Shown here piece by piece: positions 17,566-27,417 of a stretch of DNA of 64,000 nt. How positions within the stretch are numbered: the first letter of the stretch is position 1; each line of letters opens with the position of its first letter. The position numbers and the translations under genes were made by a program. This DNA is from Planctomycetota bacterium (GTDB lineage: Bacteria; Planctomycetota; UBA1135; GCA-002686595): positions 20,484 to 84,483 of the forward strand of contig JAPKBR010000012.1 of assembly GCA_028823345.1 (NCBI GenBank), written 5' to 3'. Under the pieces are notes generated by a model. It made no database searches and had not been told where the DNA came from. It saw only the letters and a program-made list of their open reading frames with translations.

Positions 17566-18507
17566 CTAGAGGGCCCCCACTCGTTCTTGGAAGGAGGAAA
17601 GGGTGCGCTCGAGCCCACTGGCCAGATCCACCTTGGGCTCCCAGCCCAACAACTCCCGCGCCTTTGTGATGTCGGGCTGGCGCACCTTGGGGTCATCCAC
17701 GGGCAAGTCCCGGTAAACAACCTTGGACTTGGATCCAGTCAACTCGATCACCCGCTCAGCAAATTCCTTGATCGTGATCTCGGTGGGATTGCCGATATTC
17801 ACCGGCAGATTCTCGTTGGACCAAAGCAAACGCATGAGGCCCTCGACCAGGTCATCTACATAGCAGAACGAACGGGTCTGGGATCCGTCCCCAAAGACAG
17901 TCACGTCTTCCCCACGCAAGGCTTGGGACATGAACGCCGGCAGTGCACGCCCATCGTTCAAACGCATGCGCGGACCATAGGTATTGAAGATACGCACGAT
18001 GCGCGTCTCGACTTGGTGATAGCGGTGATAGGCCATAGTCATCGCCTCGGCGAAACGCTTAGCCTCGTCGTAAACCCCCCGGGGACCCACCGGATTTACG
18101 TTGCCCCAATAGTCCTCGGATTGGGGATGCACCAAGGGATCGCCGTAGCACTCTGAGGTGGAGGCGATCAAAATCCGAGCACCCTTGGCCTTGGCCAGCC
18201 CAAGCACCTTATGGGTGCCGAGGGAGCCAACTTTAAGGGTCTGAATCGGCAACTCCAGGTAGTCGATGGGACTCGCCGGAGACGCAAAGTGCATGATCAC
18301 ATCCAACTCCCCCGCCACGTGAATGAACTCGGTCACATCCTGATGGATGAAGTGAAAGAGCGGATTGGGCATCAAGGCTTCGATGTTAGCCAGGTCCCCC
18401 GTAACGAGATTGTCCATACAGAGGACTTCATGGCCCTCCCCAAGGAAGCGCTCACAGAGATGGCTTCCAAGGAAGCCGGCGCCGCCGGTAACAAGAATCC
18501 GTTTCAT
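17566..18507 (-). CDS. UDP-glucuronate decarboxylase (UDP-xylose synthase)
   Basis: A 313-residue SDR that oxidatively decarboxylates UDP-glucuronate to UDP-xylose. Diagnostic stretches are [44 protein letters not shown], the catalytic YDEAK inside [12 protein letters not shown], and [16 protein letters not shown], which together separate UXS from other epimerases. It supplies a pentose donor to the surface-glycan machinery encoded downstream. No UDP-glucose dehydrogenase (the source of UDP-glucuronate) is seen in the window. The upstream lipoprotein stop is 78 bp away. Confidence 0.95.
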   Translation of the reverse strand: MKRILVTGGAGFLGSHLCERFLGEGHEVLCMDNLVTGDLANIEALMPNPLFHFIHQDVTEFIHVAGELDVIMHFASPASPIDYLELPIQTLKVGSLGTHKVLGLAKAKGARILIASTSECYGDPLVHPQSEDYWGNVNPVGPRGVYDEAKRFAEAMTMAYHRYHQVETRIVRIFNTYGPRMRLNDGRALPAFMSQALRGEDVTVFGDGSQTRSFCYVDDLVEGLMRLLWSNENLPVNIGNPTEITIKEFAERVIELTGSKSKVVYRDLPVDDPKVRQPDITKARELLGWEPKVDLASGLERTLSSFQERVGAL

Positions 18508-18585
18508 GGTCTAGGTCTTAGCTTGATGGGAGAGTTGCGCGACTGAATGCTGAAAGCAAGGTGCGCTGAAGGTGCCCAAAGGGAG

Positions 18586-19437
18586 TCACTCCGTGACCTC
18601 GGCGCTAGCAGCCAACTTGGCCTCAGAGCTCACATGGGCCAGATCGGAAAGGCGCAGGTGCTGATCGTTGACGGCTACCACTTGCACACCCAAGGTGCTC
18701 AAGCCCTGACCGCTGAGCAAGTCAAACTGAACGTGGCCGTCGAATTCTCCGGAGAGCACGACTCCTGGCCCCAGCACGAGGGGCACAGCCCCCACACTTC
18801 CAGAGACCTTATGATCTGGATCGATCATCTGCGGCGCGGAACCGCTGGGCAGCAGGGGCAGGTGAAGCACATCCCCCGGGGTCAGCACAATGCGTTTTGT
18901 CCCGAAGGCGAGAACCGCTCGGGTGTAACCACGGTGGCGCAGTTCGAGCACCTCGCGGCTTACCTTTTCCAAATAGAACGGGCCCCCATCACCCATGAGG
19001 TGAGAGCCACCGGGCAGGCGCACCACTTCTCCATCTTCCATTTCGACGCTAGCCCGCTCAAGCTGCAAGAACGAGACAAAGGGCTCGCCCCTCGAAGGTG
19101 AGCCGACCACCAGAATCCCGTTGCCATGCATCCTGGCAACGGAGCCACCAGGGAAGATCAACTCGGCCCGTCCGCCCGCGTCGGTTAAAACGGCCGCCCC
19201 CGCATGGATACGTGCTTGACGATCATAGAAGTGCAAGCGGTGGACCGAGGTCTGACCCGCGCGCTTAACGTGCACCGTGTCAGCATGGCGCACCAAAAGG
19301 GCTTCCTCAGGCCCTTCTAGCAGCATGTCGGTGAAGCCCGGGGGCAATTCCTCGGGGCCACCCATGGGGCTGGGAAAGCGATGGGCATTGCAACCGGCAA
19401 GGATGCACAAGACGAGTAGGTAAGTAGGTTTGATCAT
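18586..19437 (-). CDS. FecR-like lipoprotein of unknown function
   Basis: A 283-residue protein with a textbook lipoprotein signal ([16 protein letters not shown], lipidated Cys16). The mature part is beta-rich. A segment around residues 70-120 ([20 protein letters not shown], then [16 protein letters not shown]) resembles the FecR domain, which senses or binds ligands in the periplasm. No catalytic motif is seen. Its ATG overlaps the accC stop as ATGA behind an AAGG, so its translation is tied to fatty-acid synthesis genes, although the function looks unrelated. The assignment as FecR-like is by pattern only. Confidence 0.65.
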   Translation of the reverse strand: MIKPTYLLVLCILAGCNAHRFPSPMGGPEELPPGFTDMLLEGPEEALLVRHADTVHVKRAGQTSVHRLHFYDRQARIHAGAAVLTDAGGRAELIFPGGSVARMHGNGILVVGSPSRGEPFVSFLQLERASVEMEDGEVVRLPGGSHLMGDGGPFYLEKVSREVLELRHRGYTRAVLAFGTKRIVLTPGDVLHLPLLPSGSAPQMIDPDHKVSGSVGAVPLVLGPGVVLSGEFDGHVQFDLLSGQGLSTLGVQVVAVNDQHLRLSDLAHVSSEAKLAASAEVTE

Positions 19438-20792
19438 GATCCTTCTTTATGGGATGAGAACCAGCGCTCGACAAATCCAGTGTCATGAGCGCCTCCACGG
19501 AATTCGGCATTGTTAAGGAGTTCCTTGAGCAGCGGAATGGTCGTTGCCACCCCGTCAATCACGAACTCGTCCAAAGCGCGTAGCATGGTCCGGATCGCCT
19601 CGTCACGAGTAGCGCGATGGACCAGCAGTTTGCCGATCATCGAGTCGTAGTTAGGAGGAACGTGATAGCCCCCATAGCAGTGACTGTCCACGCGCACGCC
19701 GGGGCCGCCGGGAGGCACAAAGGCGCGCAGTTGGCCGGGGGATGGACGGAAATCCTTGGTCGGATCTTCCGCATTGATGCGGCACTCAATGCAGTGACCG
19801 CTATGCACAATATCCTTCTGCCGGAATCGCAAGGGCATACCGGCGGCGGTGCGGATCTGCTCGGCGATCAAGTCAAGGCCGGTGACCATCTCGGTCACCG
19901 TATGCTCCACCTGGATACGGGCGTTGACTTCAATGAAGTAGAAGTTCTGCTGGGCATCTACCAGGAACTCCACGGTACCTGCTGTGGTGTAGTTGGAAGC
20001 TTTCGCCATGCGCACGGCGGCTTCACCAATCTTGGTCCGCAGCCTCGGAGAGAGGCTGGTGCTGGGGGATTCCTCGATCAGTTTTTGGTGCCTGCGCTGG
20101 ACGGAACAATCGCGCTCGCCAAGGTGCACCACATTGCCATCGGAATCCGCGAGGATTTGAACTTCCACGTGTCGCGGACGCTCGATGAATTTTTCGATGT
20201 AAACATCCCCATCACCGAAAGCGGCTAGGGCTTCGGCCGAGGCGGCGCGCAGACCAGTCTTGAGGCTGGGCTCGTTGCTGGCCACCCGCAAACCACGGCC
20301 TCCGCCGCCGGAGGTCGCCTTGATCATCACGGGATAGCCGATTTCCTGGGCCACACGGATGGCTTCGGTCTCGTCCTTGACCAAGCCATCGGATCCCGGG
20401 ACCACCGGAACCTTGGCCTCCATGGCAATCACTCGGGCGCGGGCCTTATCCCCCACTGCGCTGATCACTTCAGGGGCGGGCCCGATGAAGCCGATCTTGC
20501 AGGAACGGCACACTTCGGCGAAGTGCGCGTTTTCCGCGAGAAAACCATAGCCGGGGTGAATCGCATCCACATCCGCGATCTCAGCAGCGGCAATGATTGA
20601 CGGTATATTGAGGTAAGACTCCGCTGCGGGAGCCGCACCGATACAGATCGTCTCGTCCGCCTGACGCAGATACAAAGCGTCTGCATCGGCCTCAGAATAA
20701 ACCGCTACGGTTTCCACGCCTAACTCACGACAGGCACGAATGATCCGCTGGGCAATTTCCCCACGGTTCGCAATCAGAATGCGTCGAAACAT
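19434..20792 (-). CDS. accC: Acetyl-CoA carboxylase, biotin carboxylase subunit
   Basis: A 452-residue ATP-grasp enzyme that carboxylates biotin on AccB, the first half-reaction of malonyl-CoA synthesis. Typical stretches are [30 protein letters not shown], the glycine-rich loop [28 protein letters not shown], and [18 protein letters not shown] with catalytic Glu and Arg. The N-terminus and length match the family. Its ATG overlaps the accB stop (TGATG). No carboxyltransferase subunit genes (accA/accD) are in the window. Confidence 0.97.
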   Translation of the reverse strand: MFRRILIANRGEIAQRIIRACRELGVETVAVYSEADADALYLRQADETICIGAAPAAESYLNIPSIIAAAEIADVDAIHPGYGFLAENAHFAEVCRSCKIGFIGPAPEVISAVGDKARARVIAMEAKVPVVPGSDGLVKDETEAIRVAQEIGYPVMIKATSGGGGRGLRVASNEPSLKTGLRAASAEALAAFGDGDVYIEKFIERPRHVEVQILADSDGNVVHLGERDCSVQRRHQKLIEESPSTSLSPRLRTKIGEAAVRMAKASNYTTAGTVEFLVDAQQNFYFIEVNARIQVEHTVTEMVTGLDLIAEQIRTAAGMPLRFRQKDIVHSGHCIECRINAEDPTKDFRPSPGQLRAFVPPGGPGVRVDSHCYGGYHVPPNYDSMIGKLLVHRATRDEAIRTMLRALDEFVIDGVATTIPLLKELLNNAEFRGGAHDTGFVERWFSSHKEGS

Positions 20793-21277
20793 CAGCGCGG
20801 CTTAACGAGGAAAAGGGGCTGACCGAATTCCACCGGCTCGCCGTTCTCCACGAGCAGTTCGACAATCGACCCACGACATTCCGCGCGGATCTCGTTCATG
20901 ACCTTCATGGCCTCAACAATGCAGACCACCGTGTCTTCTTCGAGGTCATCACCCACCGAGGAAAACGGATCGTCATCGGGAGATGGGGCGTGGTAGAAGG
21001 TTCCCACCATGGGGCTGGTGATCTCAATCAAACCTTCTGCGCGCCCTGGAGGAGGCGCCGGCGCGGAGCCCTCTTGAGGAGGAAGCCCAACGGGAGCAGG
21101 TCCCGCCGCTGGCGAGTGGGCACTGCCCGGGACCATCAGTACCTGGGGGCCCGAGCCGGCTTCAGGGCCACGACGCAGGTGCACTTTGAGGTGCGCCTGC
21201 TCGTCTTCGATTTTAAGCTCGGTAACCTCTCCGCGCTCCATGAGTCGGATCAGGTTTCGAATCAGCTTGAGGTCCAT
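20792..21277 (-). CDS. accB: Acetyl-CoA carboxylase, biotin carboxyl carrier protein
   Basis: About 161 residues. An N-terminal helix ([20 protein letters not shown]), a Pro/Ala-rich linker ([15 protein letters not shown]) and a C-terminal biotinyl domain are visible, with the biotin-accepting lysine in EAMKVMNEI. It carries carboxybiotin between AccC and the carboxyltransferase. I chose the ATG at 21277 because AccB proteins usually begin with this helix. A GTG at 21313 would add twelve residues (VENDPSNPLTPS) and cannot be excluded; neither has a clear Shine-Dalgarno. Confidence 0.93.
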   Translation of the reverse strand: MDLKLIRNLIRLMERGEVTELKIEDEQAHLKVHLRRGPEAGSGPQVLMVPGSAHSPAAGPAPVGLPPQEGSAPAPPPGRAEGLIEITSPMVGTFYHAPSPDDDPFSSVGDDLEEDTVVCIVEAMKVMNEIRAECRGSIVELLVENGEPVEFGQPLFLVKPR

Positions 21278-21371
21278 GGATGGTGTCAGGGGGTTGCTAG
21301 GGTCGTTTTCCACGGGGACAGGGTACCCACCGGGGACCCGAGAACCCAGAGTTCAGCAAAAAGGAGGCTTC

Positions 21372-21884
21372 TTAACCCTCCCGTTTCCAAGGCCCGGACT
21401 TGCCGCCGCTCTTGGCGAGGAGCTCCACCCGCTGGATGGTTATGCCCTTAGAGAGGGCCTTGGTCATGTCATAGAGGGTCAAAGCCGCCACGCTGGCCCC
21501 GGTCATGGCTTCCATTTCGACCCCCGTACGCCCGGTGCACACCGCCGTGCAGAGCACCTCAAGGCGGTTTTCATCCACCTGCCGGATCTCCACATCGACC
21601 CCGTCGAGCCCCAGGGGGTGACAAAGGGGGATCAGCAATCCAGTCTGCTTTGCGGCCCCCACCCCAGCGATGCGGGCCACCTCAAGCACCGGCCCCTTAG
21701 GTCCACCCTCCCGCAGGATGCCCCCAAGCAGGCCCTCGGGAAACTCCACAATCGCCCTTGCGGTGGCCTCTCGGTGGGTTTCGTGCTTGTGGGACACATC
21801 GACCATGCGGGCCCGGGGGCCATCCACGCCCTCTGTAACATGGGAGAGGGAGCTGGTGAGAGGATCTTGGCTTTCCTGGGTCAT
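21372..21884 (-). CDS. moaC: Cyclic pyranopterin monophosphate synthase
   Basis: A 170-residue molybdenum-cofactor enzyme that rearranges the MoaA product to cyclic pyranopterin monophosphate. Family stretches MVDVSHKHETHREATA, LIPLCHPLGLDGVDVEI and the catalytic GRTGVEMEAMTGASVAALTLYDM are all present and intact. A leader of about 25 residues before MVDVS is slightly long. No other molybdopterin gene is nearby, so it is probably only a positional neighbour of accB. It may be the first gene of the long minus-strand run. Confidence 0.95.
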   Translation of the reverse strand: MTQESQDPLTSSLSHVTEGVDGPRARMVDVSHKHETHREATARAIVEFPEGLLGGILREGGPKGPVLEVARIAGVGAAKQTGLLIPLCHPLGLDGVDVEIRQVDENRLEVLCTAVCTGRTGVEMEAMTGASVAALTLYDMTKALSKGITIQRVELLAKSGGKSGPWKREG

Positions 21885-22193
21885 GGGGGTGCTGGGAGCT
21901 GGGTGGAGTGGTCTGGGGCTGAATTATGACCCAGATCAGACCCCCGGCGGGGAGCAATCCCCAGAGCCCTAAATCCTCCCCCTGTTTGTGGCCAAAAGGG
22001 GGCCGCGGCGTCCCTAGCCGCCGAATCAACGCTAGGTTTTGGTAACAGCACCTGCAATGATCCCCTTGGAGCCGTAGATTGAAACGAAGAAGAGGTCGTA
22101 CCTCCCGCCGGAGCCCCCCACCTGCCGATACCTAGACCGCTGGGGCCCACAATGGCCCCGCCCACTGCTTTCAGCGTTATGTGCACAGCTTTC
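21885..22193. other. Divergent intergenic region between moaC and the S41 protease
   Basis: This 309-bp region must hold promoters for both directions. It is C/G-run rich, with short inverted repeats: CCCCCT at 21978-21983 against AGGGGG at 21997-22002, and GCGGC/GCCGC around 22005-22021. A TTTTGGTAACA stretch near 22036 is the least GC-rich part, but I cannot place a convincing -35/-10 pair. No small open frame with a credible start stands out. Confidence 0.4.
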
Positions 22194-24683
22194 ATGAACC
22201 GATTCACCGTTGCCCTCCTGACCCTAGCCCTTTCGGCCCTCGCCCAGGCGTCTTCCACGCCAGTCCAGGAGGATTTCGCGCCCCTACTGGCGGAAAAAGC
22301 CCAAGCAGCAAAACAGCTCACGGTGGCGGAACTCTTTCGCGAAGCCCGTCAGGTGGGGCTCATCCTGGGAGACGAAGGGGGTGCAGCTTTCGACCGGGAG
22401 GTGGACCGGCTTCTACAACTAGAAGACAACGATCCACGCACGACCCTTTTCTTGGTGGCCACGCGCCTCACCGGAGACGAGCCGGACCTGGAAATCCTGG
22501 GGGTCTCCTTGACCCAAGTGCTCCAGGCATCCGATCCCGAAGCCTCTCAAGCCGCTGCTGAACTCGCTGCCGGCGCGGGATTTGACCGGGGCCCTCTCGA
22601 AACCCGCCGTACCTTCACGGAAGCTCTCATCGCCGTCGCCACTGACGGGGATCGCGCCCCGGACACCCGGGTCTCAGCCGCGGTTGCCGCCCACGGAATT
22701 GGCCTCGGCGACCAAATCGCTCGCCCCCGCAGAGTGCTCTTTGAGTTCCTGGAATCCAGCGACTTGGACATGGTGGGTCGCGGCGCCCTGGGCCTGGCCG
22801 AATTGGGAGCAATGGAGGAGGTGCAAGGTGTAGTGCCTGCCCTCGAACGACTTTCGGCACAACCGGGGCAGCAGGGCCTGCTCGCGCGTTCCTACCTCAA
22901 GCAACTTCAAATCCGCCGCTTCAAGGACACCGAATTGCGCCGAGCCCGTGAGCGCCAGTCCGAACTCCTGCTACAAGGGGGTCAGACAGACCCGGACTTG
23001 CAGCGCATCGGCAACCTGATCGAGCTCGTCCGACGCTTCCACCTTGAGGGTGACACAGTGGAACGCGAGGACCTGCTGGAGGCCGCAATGCAGGGCCTGT
23101 TGAACCGCATGGATCCGCACTCGTCCTTCTTCAACTCGAAGTCCTGGGAGAAATTCGAACAGGACATCGAAGCGGAGTACGGCGGCATCGGGGCCTACGT
23201 GAATGTAGATCGGGAAGATGGGCTGTTTACCATCACCAAACCGATCTACTCGGGACCGGCCTACAAAGCAGGGCTTTACACCGACGACAAGATTGTCATG
23301 GTGGATGACTGGCCCACCATGGGCGAGGAAAGCACCGAAGTGATCAAGCGCCTCAAGGGGCGCCCCAACACCGCGGTCAAGCTCTACATCTGGCGCCGGG
23401 GAATGGACTCGGGACTGATCGACCGCCCCACCGAAGACATGGCGGTCACCATCGAGCGCGGGGTGATCACGATCCCTCCCGTGCACTCGGCAATGCTCCC
23501 CGGGGGCATCGGCCTCATCGAACTATCCACCTTCAGCCGCGTGGCCAGCAGCGAAGTTGCCAGCGCGCTGCATACCCTGATGGAACAGGATCTTCGCGGC
23601 GTGATATTGGACCTGCGCAACAACACAGGCGGTCTTTTGGACGAAGCGCGCAACGTGGCGGACCTCTTCCTGCCCAAGGGCAAGGTGGTTGTTTCCACCG
23701 AATCCCGGGTGCGAGCTGGACGCTCCTACCCTACTCGCCAAGCGGCGCTCGTGCCCGAGGACATGCCCGTGGTGGTTTTGATCAACCGCTTCAGCGCTTC
23801 CGCATCAGAGATCGTCGCTGGGGCCCTGCAAGACCACGGCCGCGCGGCCCTGATCGGCCAACGCTCCTACGGAAAGGGTTCGGTGCAGAATTTGATTTCC
23901 ATGCCCGGAGAAGAAGACGACGGCTATGCGGATGAAAACCGCAACGGACGGCGGGACGCTTGGGAAAGCATCACCACGGACCGGGACGGGGATGGAGAAT
24001 TTGACTACGCCCCGCGGGTCAAGTTGACCATCGAAAAGTACCTCTTGCCCAGCGGCCGTTCGATTCACCGTATGCTCGAAAAAGACGGCAGCATCAAGAG
24101 CGTCGGCGGCGTGCAACCAGACCAAGAGGTCACCCCCACTAAGTACTCGGGCTGGCGACTGAAGGAGATGCGCCGAATTCAAGGCACACGCAAACTGCGC
24201 CTTTGGGCCCAGGAGCAGGCCACGGCACAAGCCGAGACCTTCTCCAATCTGGCTGATTCAGACATGAGCGACTGGCAACAGTGGCCGGGCTTTAAAGAGC
24301 TCTACGCCGGGCTGGAAACCAGCCTCTCCCATGCGGATGTGCGCTTGCTCCTGCGGGCAGAAGTGCGCAGGCAGGTGGAAGACACCCGGGGCAGCGCCTT
24401 CCCCATGGGCGACTTCCAAGAGGACCGTCAATTACAGGCGGCGATCCAAGAGATCTATTCCCAAAAACAACTGGACTGGAAAACGGTCGCCGAGTTCAAA
24501 GCCACCTTTGATACGGAAGTGGACGATCCCGATGGGCCTCCAGTCGCCGCAGTGAGTGCAGCCCTCTTAGGCGAAGCATTGGCCCTCCTGGGCCGGGCGG
24601 AGTCCGCGGACCGCAGCCTCTCAAGCGAGGAGCTCAAGCAGCTGCGCGAGTTACTCAGGCGCACAAGCGACGGGGCGAAGTAA
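22194..24683 (+). CDS. C-terminal processing peptidase, S41 family, with EF-hand-like insert
   Basis: About 829 residues, exported (MNRFTVALLTLALSALAQAS signal). An N-terminal helical region of some 260 residues looks like HEAT-type repeats. It is followed by a PDZ domain (EYGGIGAYVNVDREDGL, then GPAYKAGLYTDDKI). The Ser/Lys catalytic core has NRFSASASEIVAGAL (Ser536 by spacing) and GQRSYGKGSVQ (Lys561), 25 residues apart as in CtpB-type enzymes. Between Lys561 and the conserved VKLTIEKYLLPSGRSIHR lie two calcium-loop-like sequences: DENRNGRRDAWE (580-591) and DRDGDGEFD (596-604). The start at 22194 was preferred over an in-frame ATG 14 codons earlier because it begins the signal peptide. It probably processes periplasmic or surface proteins. 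Confidence 0.92.
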   Translation: MNRFTVALLTLALSALAQASSTPVQEDFAPLLAEKAQAAKQLTVAELFREARQVGLILGDEGGAAFDREVDRLLQLEDNDPRTTLFLVATRLTGDEPDLEILGVSLTQVLQASDPEASQAAAELAAGAGFDRGPLETRRTFTEALIAVATDGDRAPDTRVSAAVAAHGIGLGDQIARPRRVLFEFLESSDLDMVGRGALGLAELGAMEEVQGVVPALERLSAQPGQQGLLARSYLKQLQIRRFKDTELRRARERQSELLLQGGQTDPDLQRIGNLIELVRRFHLEGDTVEREDLLEAAMQGLLNRMDPHSSFFNSKSWEKFEQDIEAEYGGIGAYVNVDREDGLFTITKPIYSGPAYKAGLYTDDKIVMVDDWPTMGEESTEVIKRLKGRPNTAVKLYIWRRGMDSGLIDRPTEDMAVTIERGVITIPPVHSAMLPGGIGLIELSTFSRVASSEVASALHTLMEQDLRGVILDLRNNTGGLLDEARNVADLFLPKGKVVVSTESRVRAGRSYPTRQAALVPEDMPVVVLINRFSASASEIVAGALQDHGRAALIGQRSYGKGSVQNLISMPGEEDDGYADENRNGRRDAWESITTDRDGDGEFDYAPRVKLTIEKYLLPSGRSIHRMLEKDGSIKSVGGVQPDQEVTPTKYSGWRLKEMRRIQGTRKLRLWAQEQATAQAETFSNLADSDMSDWQQWPGFKELYAGLETSLSHADVRLLLRAEVRRQVEDTRGSAFPMGDFQEDRQLQAAIQEIYSQKQLDWKTVAEFKATFDTEVDDPDGPPVAAVSAALLGEALALLGRAESADRSLSSEELKQLRELLRRTSDGAK

Positions 24684-24723
24684 CCCCGGGACAGCCCCCT
24701 GGGGCATCAGCTTTGGAAACCAT

Positions 24724-24750
24724 AAGAGCCGACCTAGAGGGTCGGTTCTT
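24724..24750. terminator. Bidirectional hairpin between convergent genes
   Basis: AAGAGCCGACC (24724-24734) pairs with GGTCGGTTCTT (24740-24750) over a five-base loop, with one G-T. Each side reads into a short A/T run, so it could terminate both the protease gene and the convergent permease gene, whose stop codon lies within the structure. The U-tract is short (TTCTT). Confidence 0.5.
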
Positions 24751-25915
24751 CCGTAGGTGCATCCTCTTGAGCCGCGCCGCCCTCGTCCGCGGCCGCGAAT
24801 TGTTCCATGGCGGGCACGACCAATTCACGCACCAAAATCAAGCCCGACGCGGCGATGGGCAAGGCCAAGAGGAAACCAAACATACCCATGGTTGCGCCGC
24901 CGATGAAAATCGCCACAAAAACAAACAAGGGATGCAGGCCCAGGGAGTCCCCCAGGATACGCGGCACGAGTAAATATCCCTCCAGCACTTCTACCACCCC
25001 AAAGACGACACTGATCCAACCGAAGGTCACGAGGAACTCCGCCCCCGGACTGGTCAAGGCCACCAGGAATGTGAAGGAATAGCCCAGGAAGGCACCAACG
25101 AAAGGGACCAGCGCTGCAATGCCCGACGCCATGCCCAAGAACACAGCGTAGGGGGCGCCCACTAAGAGCAAGCCCGCGGTCAGCATCAAGCCCTTGATCA
25201 GGCAGACGGTCAGCCGCCCCCGGAAGAAAACCGTCAGCACCTCGCCGATGCGACGGGCGATGCGCGTCACCCTCTCCTGTTCCGGTGCGGGCACGTACTT
25301 GCGCACGCCGGCGTGGATACGCTCCAGTTCAAACAAGAGATACCAGGCATAGATCGGCAAGAGTACCAGCATGGATACCAAACCCACGGCGGACCCGAAC
25401 CAGTAACTCAAGACCCCGGCACCCTGGGCCGCCACATCTCCTTCGCGGCCCGCTCCGAATTCCTGCCACAACTGCTCAGCCAAGAGGGACAGGGTCGATC
25501 CCCCACCTAATGCCCCCACGCGCACACTGCCATCCGCCTCGTCAAACAACCAGGCCAGCCAAACATCGCTGCGATGGGCATCGATAAAACTGCCGAGGCG
25601 AGCATCCAAGGTAGGAATCAGACCCAACTCGGGATCCAAAATGCGCTCGGCGAGGAGGCTCCCCTGGCTCCAAGCCGCAAGCCCCACCAGCACCGAAGAC
25701 GCGGCGAACAAGAAATAAATCGTGTTCACCGCTCGCAGTCGCGACCATCCGCGCCCTTCCAGTTTGAGCACTAAGGGCTGGGCGATGTAGGCAAGCACAT
25801 ATCCCGCCACCAGCGGGTTCAAAATATCACGCACCTGCCAAGCGGCAAAAACCGCCAAGAGAGTCAGACCTGCTAAGGCCATGTTCCGTCGCTGAGGAGT
25901 AAGGCGGTCCAGCAT
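24734..25915 (-). CDS. AI-2E family (PerM/YdiK-type) membrane transporter
   Basis: A 393-residue integral membrane protein with about eight transmembrane segments. It has the family's C-terminal block (APYAVFLGMASGIAALVPFVG, then LVPRILGDSLGLHPLFVFVA and GGATMGMFGFLLALPIAA) and a large soluble loop after the second or third helix. The family includes putative autoinducer exporters and Na+/H+ antiporters, so the substrate here is unknown. The ATG overlaps the preceding gene's stop (TGATG). The C-terminal tail is acidic. It is the last gene of a six-gene minus-strand run. Confidence 0.88.
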   Translation of the reverse strand: MLDRLTPQRRNMALAGLTLLAVFAAWQVRDILNPLVAGYVLAYIAQPLVLKLEGRGWSRLRAVNTIYFLFAASSVLVGLAAWSQGSLLAERILDPELGLIPTLDARLGSFIDAHRSDVWLAWLFDEADGSVRVGALGGGSTLSLLAEQLWQEFGAGREGDVAAQGAGVLSYWFGSAVGLVSMLVLLPIYAWYLLFELERIHAGVRKYVPAPEQERVTRIARRIGEVLTVFFRGRLTVCLIKGLMLTAGLLLVGAPYAVFLGMASGIAALVPFVGAFLGYSFTFLVALTSPGAEFLVTFGWISVVFGVVEVLEGYLLVPRILGDSLGLHPLFVFVAIFIGGATMGMFGFLLALPIAASGLILVRELVVPAMEQFAAADEGGAAQEDAPTEEPTL

Positions 25916-26328
25916 CAGCCCTCGCTGCCCCCCTTACCAAAGAGTTCTTCTTCCAGGGGCAGCTGGGGAGTCCAGGCCTCCAACAGACCCGATTCAAAAT
26001 CAAAGACTCGATCAAAATCCTCCACCGTATCGCTCTCTTGGCGGGAAAATAGCTCGAGCCCAATCAAGACGAACACAATCTCGCCCCAGTCCCGGGTGGC
26101 GGTCACGCCCCAGGAGTTCCAGACTTCCTTGGCTAGCGGGCCGTAGGTGTCCAGGGCCAAGACCCTGAGAGCCTCGACCAATTGCTGACCACTCACATGC
26201 CGGTCGAGAGTTTCCGCCTCAGACCGGCCGGTCATCTCCACCGCCTGATCGAGTCCAGAAAGCAAAAAGTGATAGGCCTCCACGGAATAACGCCCGTCAT
26301 CCCGAGCTGCTCTTCGAATTGTGTCCAT
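25915..26328 (-). CDS. Small conserved protein, Minf_1886-like (PVC-restricted family)
   Basis: A 137-residue soluble protein without a signal or membrane segment. The pattern RYSVEAYHFLLSGLDQAVE, then ALRVLALDTYGPLAKEVWNS and TRDWGEIVFVLIGLELFSRQ with an acidic tail (FDRVFDFESG), matches what I remember of a family of unknown function found in Planctomycetota and Verrucomicrobiota. No function is known to me. It lies 21 bp after holB and overlaps the permease start by one base. It is the best taxonomic hint in the window. Confidence 0.7.
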   Translation of the reverse strand: MDTIRRAARDDGRYSVEAYHFLLSGLDQAVEMTGRSEAETLDRHVSGQQLVEALRVLALDTYGPLAKEVWNSWGVTATRDWGEIVFVLIGLELFSRQESDTVEDFDRVFDFESGLLEAWTPQLPLEEELFGKGGSEG

Positions 26329-26349
26329 GTTCGGTTCCCTTAAGAAAAC

Positions 26350-27417
26350 TCAGCGTCGCTGCGCCTCCGGCAGCAGGCTGTTTGTAAAGTCGAGCACGCG
26401 CTCCAGCACGCCCCCCGGATTCAAGTTCAAGTCCACATCCCGGCGCCCTTGCAACCAAGCCGCCAAGCGTTGCGCTCTGGCAGCCGCAGGGGGCTGGGGA
26501 CAATCCGCCAAGCGCTTTCCGTGCATCAAGTCTTGAGGCGCAAGGCCAGCAGTCATGCGATCCTGATCCCGGTGCAACTCCATGCCAAGTTCCAGCAAAA
26601 AGCGGACTCGCATGCGCTCACCAGCTTTTGGAGTGCGACCTTTGAACTCTCCTGGCAGATCCATCAATTCGGCCATCAAGGAGGGCGCGTGAATCGGTTC
26701 CCTAAAGGCGAGGACCAACAGGTCCAAGCAAGCCAGTGCTCCCCGTTGGCCCATGGTCAAAAGGCGCCCGGGTGATCCCGCAGCCAATCGCAGAAGCTCG
26801 GAATCCGACGCCCATTCTGGGGCCTCCATAGCCAGGGCTTGCCTGACCTGGTCGGGGCTTAGCCCTGTCGCCACCGCCTGGACCACGCGACTACGAAGGG
26901 TGTCCAAGAGGGCCTCGGGGCGAGAGGTCTCAAGGGCTAAGAGCACCCTTTCACCGGGCTCTTCGAGGGTTTTCAAGAATGCGTTCTGGGTTTCTTCGTT
27001 CATGCGATCCGCATCCCGGATCAAGACCACCCGCCAGCCCCCTTCTCCTGCAACGAGGCGAAGGAAAGTCTGGATGGACTCACCCGCCCATGCATTCTGG
27101 GGCCGGATTTCCCGGTGGGCTACGAAGTGAATGGTCAGTTCCTCGAACCCGTGGCTCAAGGCATCGACCCGCAACAAATCCGGGTGCGAACCGGCCGTCA
27201 CTCGTCGACAGGCAGGACAGGTACCACAGGGTTCGCCCGGACCATGCTGACAGAGGAGACCTTCAGCCAAGCGCTCCAAGGCCAAGAATTTGCCCACACC
27301 GGTAGGCCCGGTCAAGAGCAACGCATGACCCAACCGGCCGTTTGCGGCGGCCGACCACAAAGATCGCAAGAGGTCTCCGTGCCCTAGCAACGGTGGATCT
27401 TCTACGTCAAAAGACAT
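26350..27417 (-). CDS. holB: DNA polymerase III, delta' subunit
   Basis: A 355-residue AAA+ clamp-loader subunit. The P-loop-like LLLTGPTGVGKFLALERL is followed by a zinc-binding cysteine cluster (CQHGPGEPCGTCPACRR) and by DADRMNEETQNAFLKTLEEP, which is diagnostic of DnaX/HolB ATPases. The third domain is present but divergent. It starts at MSFDVEDPPLLGH; an in-frame ATG 18 codons upstream would lengthen the overlap with tmk. The chosen start overlaps the tmk stop by 11 bp. The tmk-holB order is common in bacteria, supporting the call. Confidence 0.9.
   Translation of the reverse strand: MSFDVEDPPLLGHGDLLRSLWSAAANGRLGHALLLTGPTGVGKFLALERLAEGLLCQHGPGEPCGTCPACRRVTAGSHPDLLRVDALSHGFEELTIHFVAHREIRPQNAWAGESIQTFLRLVAGEGGWRVVLIRDADRMNEETQNAFLKTLEEPGERVLLALETSRPEALLDTLRSRVVQAVATGLSPDQVRQALAMEAPEWASDSELLRLAAGSPGRLLTMGQRGALACLDLLVLAFREPIHAPSLMAELMDLPGEFKGRTPKAGERMRVRFLLELGMELHRDQDRMTAGLAPQDLMHGKRLADCPQPPAAARAQRLAAWLQGRRDVDLNLNPGGVLERVLDFTNSLLPEAQRR

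Noticed and set aside
15714..17720. Longer glmS start at 17720
   Set aside because: It would bury the catalytic Cys2 behind 55 residues with no homology and overlap the UXS gene by over 150 bp.
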